From Alphaproteobacteria bacterium (GTDB lineage: Bacteria > Pseudomonadota > Alphaproteobacteria > Rhizobiales > Aestuariivirgaceae): a DNA stretch of 8,463 nucleotides. The position numbers were made by a program, and so were the translations under genes. The DNA lies in contig VAZZ01000288.1 of assembly GCA_005884715.1 (NCBI GenBank), forward strand, positions 1 through 8,463, given 5' to 3'. Below are positions 7,290-8,463 of this stretch, piece after piece. The notes below the pieces were generated by a model that saw only the letters and a program-made list of their open reading frames with translations, was not told the origin of the DNA and did not search any database. Positions within the stretch are counted from its first letter, which is position 1. Each line of letters begins with the position of its first letter.

Positions 7290-8463
7290 GGAAAGGCCGA
7301 GCTTGGCGGCAAGGCCGATGCGCTGCAGCTTGCCGGTGGCGCCCTTGGGGAGCTCCTCGAGGAAGATCAGTCTGCGCGGTACTTTGAAATCGGCAAGCCG
7401 GCCTGCGGCGAAATCGCGGATTTCGCGCTCGCTCGCTCGTATTCCCTCGCGCAGAACGATCGCCGCGGCGACTTCCTCGCCGAGCTTGTCATGCGGCATC
7501 GCGAAGGTGACGACCTGCTGCACCGCCGGATGATCCATCAGCACTTCATCGACTTCGCGCGGTGAAACCTTCTCGCCGCCGCGATTGATGATCTCCTTGA
7601 GCCGGCCGGTGATGCGGATATAGCCTTCATCATCCATCGTGCCCTGATCGCCGGTATGGAACCAACCATGCGCGAAGGCTTCATCATTGGCTTGGGGATT
7701 GCTCTCATAGCCAGGCGTGACATTGGGCCCGCGAATCACGATCTCGCCGACCATATCGGACTTCAGGAGCTTGCCGCCTATTCCCATGATGGCGACATCG
7801 GGCCCTGCCGCAATGCCGACACTGCCGGCCTTGCGTGCACGGGGCGGCAGCGGATTGGACGTCATCTGGTGGGCGGCTTCCGTCATGCCATAGGCCTCGA
7901 TCACCGGACAGCCGAAGGTCGCTTCGAGTTCGCTCATCACTTGCGGCGGCAGCGATGAGGAGGAGGAGCGCACGAAGCGGAGTTTTGCCTTGGCGATGCA
8001 GTCCCGACTGCGGTGATCATCGAGCCAGCCGAAGAATCTGAGCGCATTGAAACCCGGCGTGCAGGTGATGGAAGCCCCGGCCGCGAGCGAGGAGAGGACC
8101 GCCGCGATGAGCCCATGGATATGGAACAGCGGCATGATATTGAGACAGCTGTCTTCTGCGGTGAGCGAAAGCGTCGCCCTGATATGATGGGCCGAGGCCA
8201 CGACATTCTTCTGGCTCAACGGAACGATCTTCGGGCGTGACGTGGTGCCCGATGTATGGAGCACCAGGGCGATGTCGTCTGCCTGCGCCGCGCCTGGCAG
8301 CGTCGTCGGCTCTACCGCCGCGCCGGCAAGCGTGAACTCACCAGCCGGCGCACCGTCTTCGACTTTGAGGCGGAGAATCGGAAGCTTGAGTCTAGCCGCG
8401 GCTTCCTCGGCGGCTGGATGACCGGCCTGGTCGAGGATGAGGGCGCGCGCCTTGAGGTCGCTC
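7287..8463 (-). CDS. Acyl-CoA ligase, oxalyl-CoA synthetase (AAE3/Pcs60)-like, 5' end outside window, internal deletion
   Basis: The last 391 codons of an adenylate-forming ligase are present; the frame stays open to the window edge, so the start is missing. Motifs in order are LHTSGTTSRPK (P-loop, about 8261-8229), MPLFHIHGL, EAYGMTEAAHQMTSNPLPP, GWFHTGDQG, TGRLKEIINRGGEKVSP and PKGATGKLQR with the catalytic lysine (7331-7329). HTSGTTSRPK and the MTEA..M.SNPLP block resemble fungal and plant oxalate-CoA ligases, which activate oxalate to oxalyl-CoA with ATP. Between WLDDHR and SRDCIAKAKLRF, relatives carry about 19 more residues, including the conserved WYTAVPTMHQ segment near the acyl pocket. 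Their absence (junction about 8001-8014) is in frame and probably inactivates the protein or changes its activity, so it may be a pseudogene with an open frame. It overlaps the reductase gene downstream by one base. Substrate assignment rests on motif resemblance only. Confidence 0.8.
   Translation of the reverse strand, partial: SDLKARALILDQAGHPAAEEAAARLKLPILRLKVEDGAPAGEFTLAGAAVEPTTLPGAAQADDIALVLHTSGTTSRPKIVPLSQKNVVASAHHIRATLSLTAEDSCLNIMPLFHIHGLIAAVLSSLAAGASITCTPGFNALRFFGWLDDHRSRDCIAKAKLRFVRSSSSSLPPQVMSELEATFGCPVIEAYGMTEAAHQMTSNPLPPRARKAGSVGIAAGPDVAIMGIGGKLLKSDMVGEIVIRGPNVTPGYESNPQANDEAFAHGWFHTGDQGTMDDEGYIRITGRLKEIINRGGEKVSPREVDEVLMDHPAVQQVVTFAMPHDKLGEEVAAAIVLREGIRASEREIRDFAAGRLADFKVPRRLIFLEELPKGATGKLQRIGLAAKLGLS

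Noticed and set aside
1..8463. CRISPR array, insertion sequence, phage gene, toxin-antitoxin pair, rRNA or tRNA gene.
   Set aside because: No regularly spaced direct repeats, transposase or integrase motifs, or RNA-gene signatures were seen anywhere in the window.

Overview
The window is GC-rich and densely coded, with short gaps between genes. The protein families, codon use and a repeat of the kind scattered through alphaproteobacterial genomes suggest an alphaproteobacterium, probably of the Hyphomicrobiales (Rhizobiales). This is inferred from protein and repeat style recalled from memory; no database was searched.

Layout. (1) Plus strand, 102-2178: a broken creatininase-family amidohydrolase gene, then an intact 8-oxoguanine deaminase-type amidohydrolase. 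(2) Minus strand, 3731-2191: a DUF1989 (urea carboxylase-associated) protein followed by a CE4 polysaccharide-deacetylase-fold protein, in one operon that converges on the deaminase with only 12 bp between stops. (3) A divergent intergenic region of about 100 bp (3732-3831). (4) Plus strand, 3832-6133: a transketolase/PDH-E1-like ThDP enzyme, broken into two reading frames and also lacking its diphosphate/Mg-binding motif. (5) 6156-6280: a nested inverted-repeat element. (6) Minus strand, 8463-6268: the 3' part of an oxalyl-CoA synthetase-like acyl-CoA ligase (the gene runs off the window edge), overlapping by one base a ketopantoate reductase-family gene whose last codons and stop lie inside the repeat.

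Functional theme. The left half looks like a small catabolic set for nitrogen-rich cyclic compounds. It holds an oxidised-purine deaminase, a creatininase-type amidase, a PuuE-like deacetylase-fold hydrolase and a DUF1989 protein. The link to a single pathway is inference. The right half has central-carbon or acyl-CoA genes (ThDP enzyme, CoA ligase, ketoacid-type reductase) with no obvious shared pathway.

The most striking signal is a run of small deletions. Four inferred losses of very roughly 29-66 bp fall within conserved family blocks in three of the seven genes: two shift the frame and two keep it. One in-frame loss removes the ThDP-binding GD...EGN segment and another removes a conserved stretch of the ligase. 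Either this locus is decaying by small deletions or the assembly is faulty. I do not see a clear new defence, mobile or regulatory system here.
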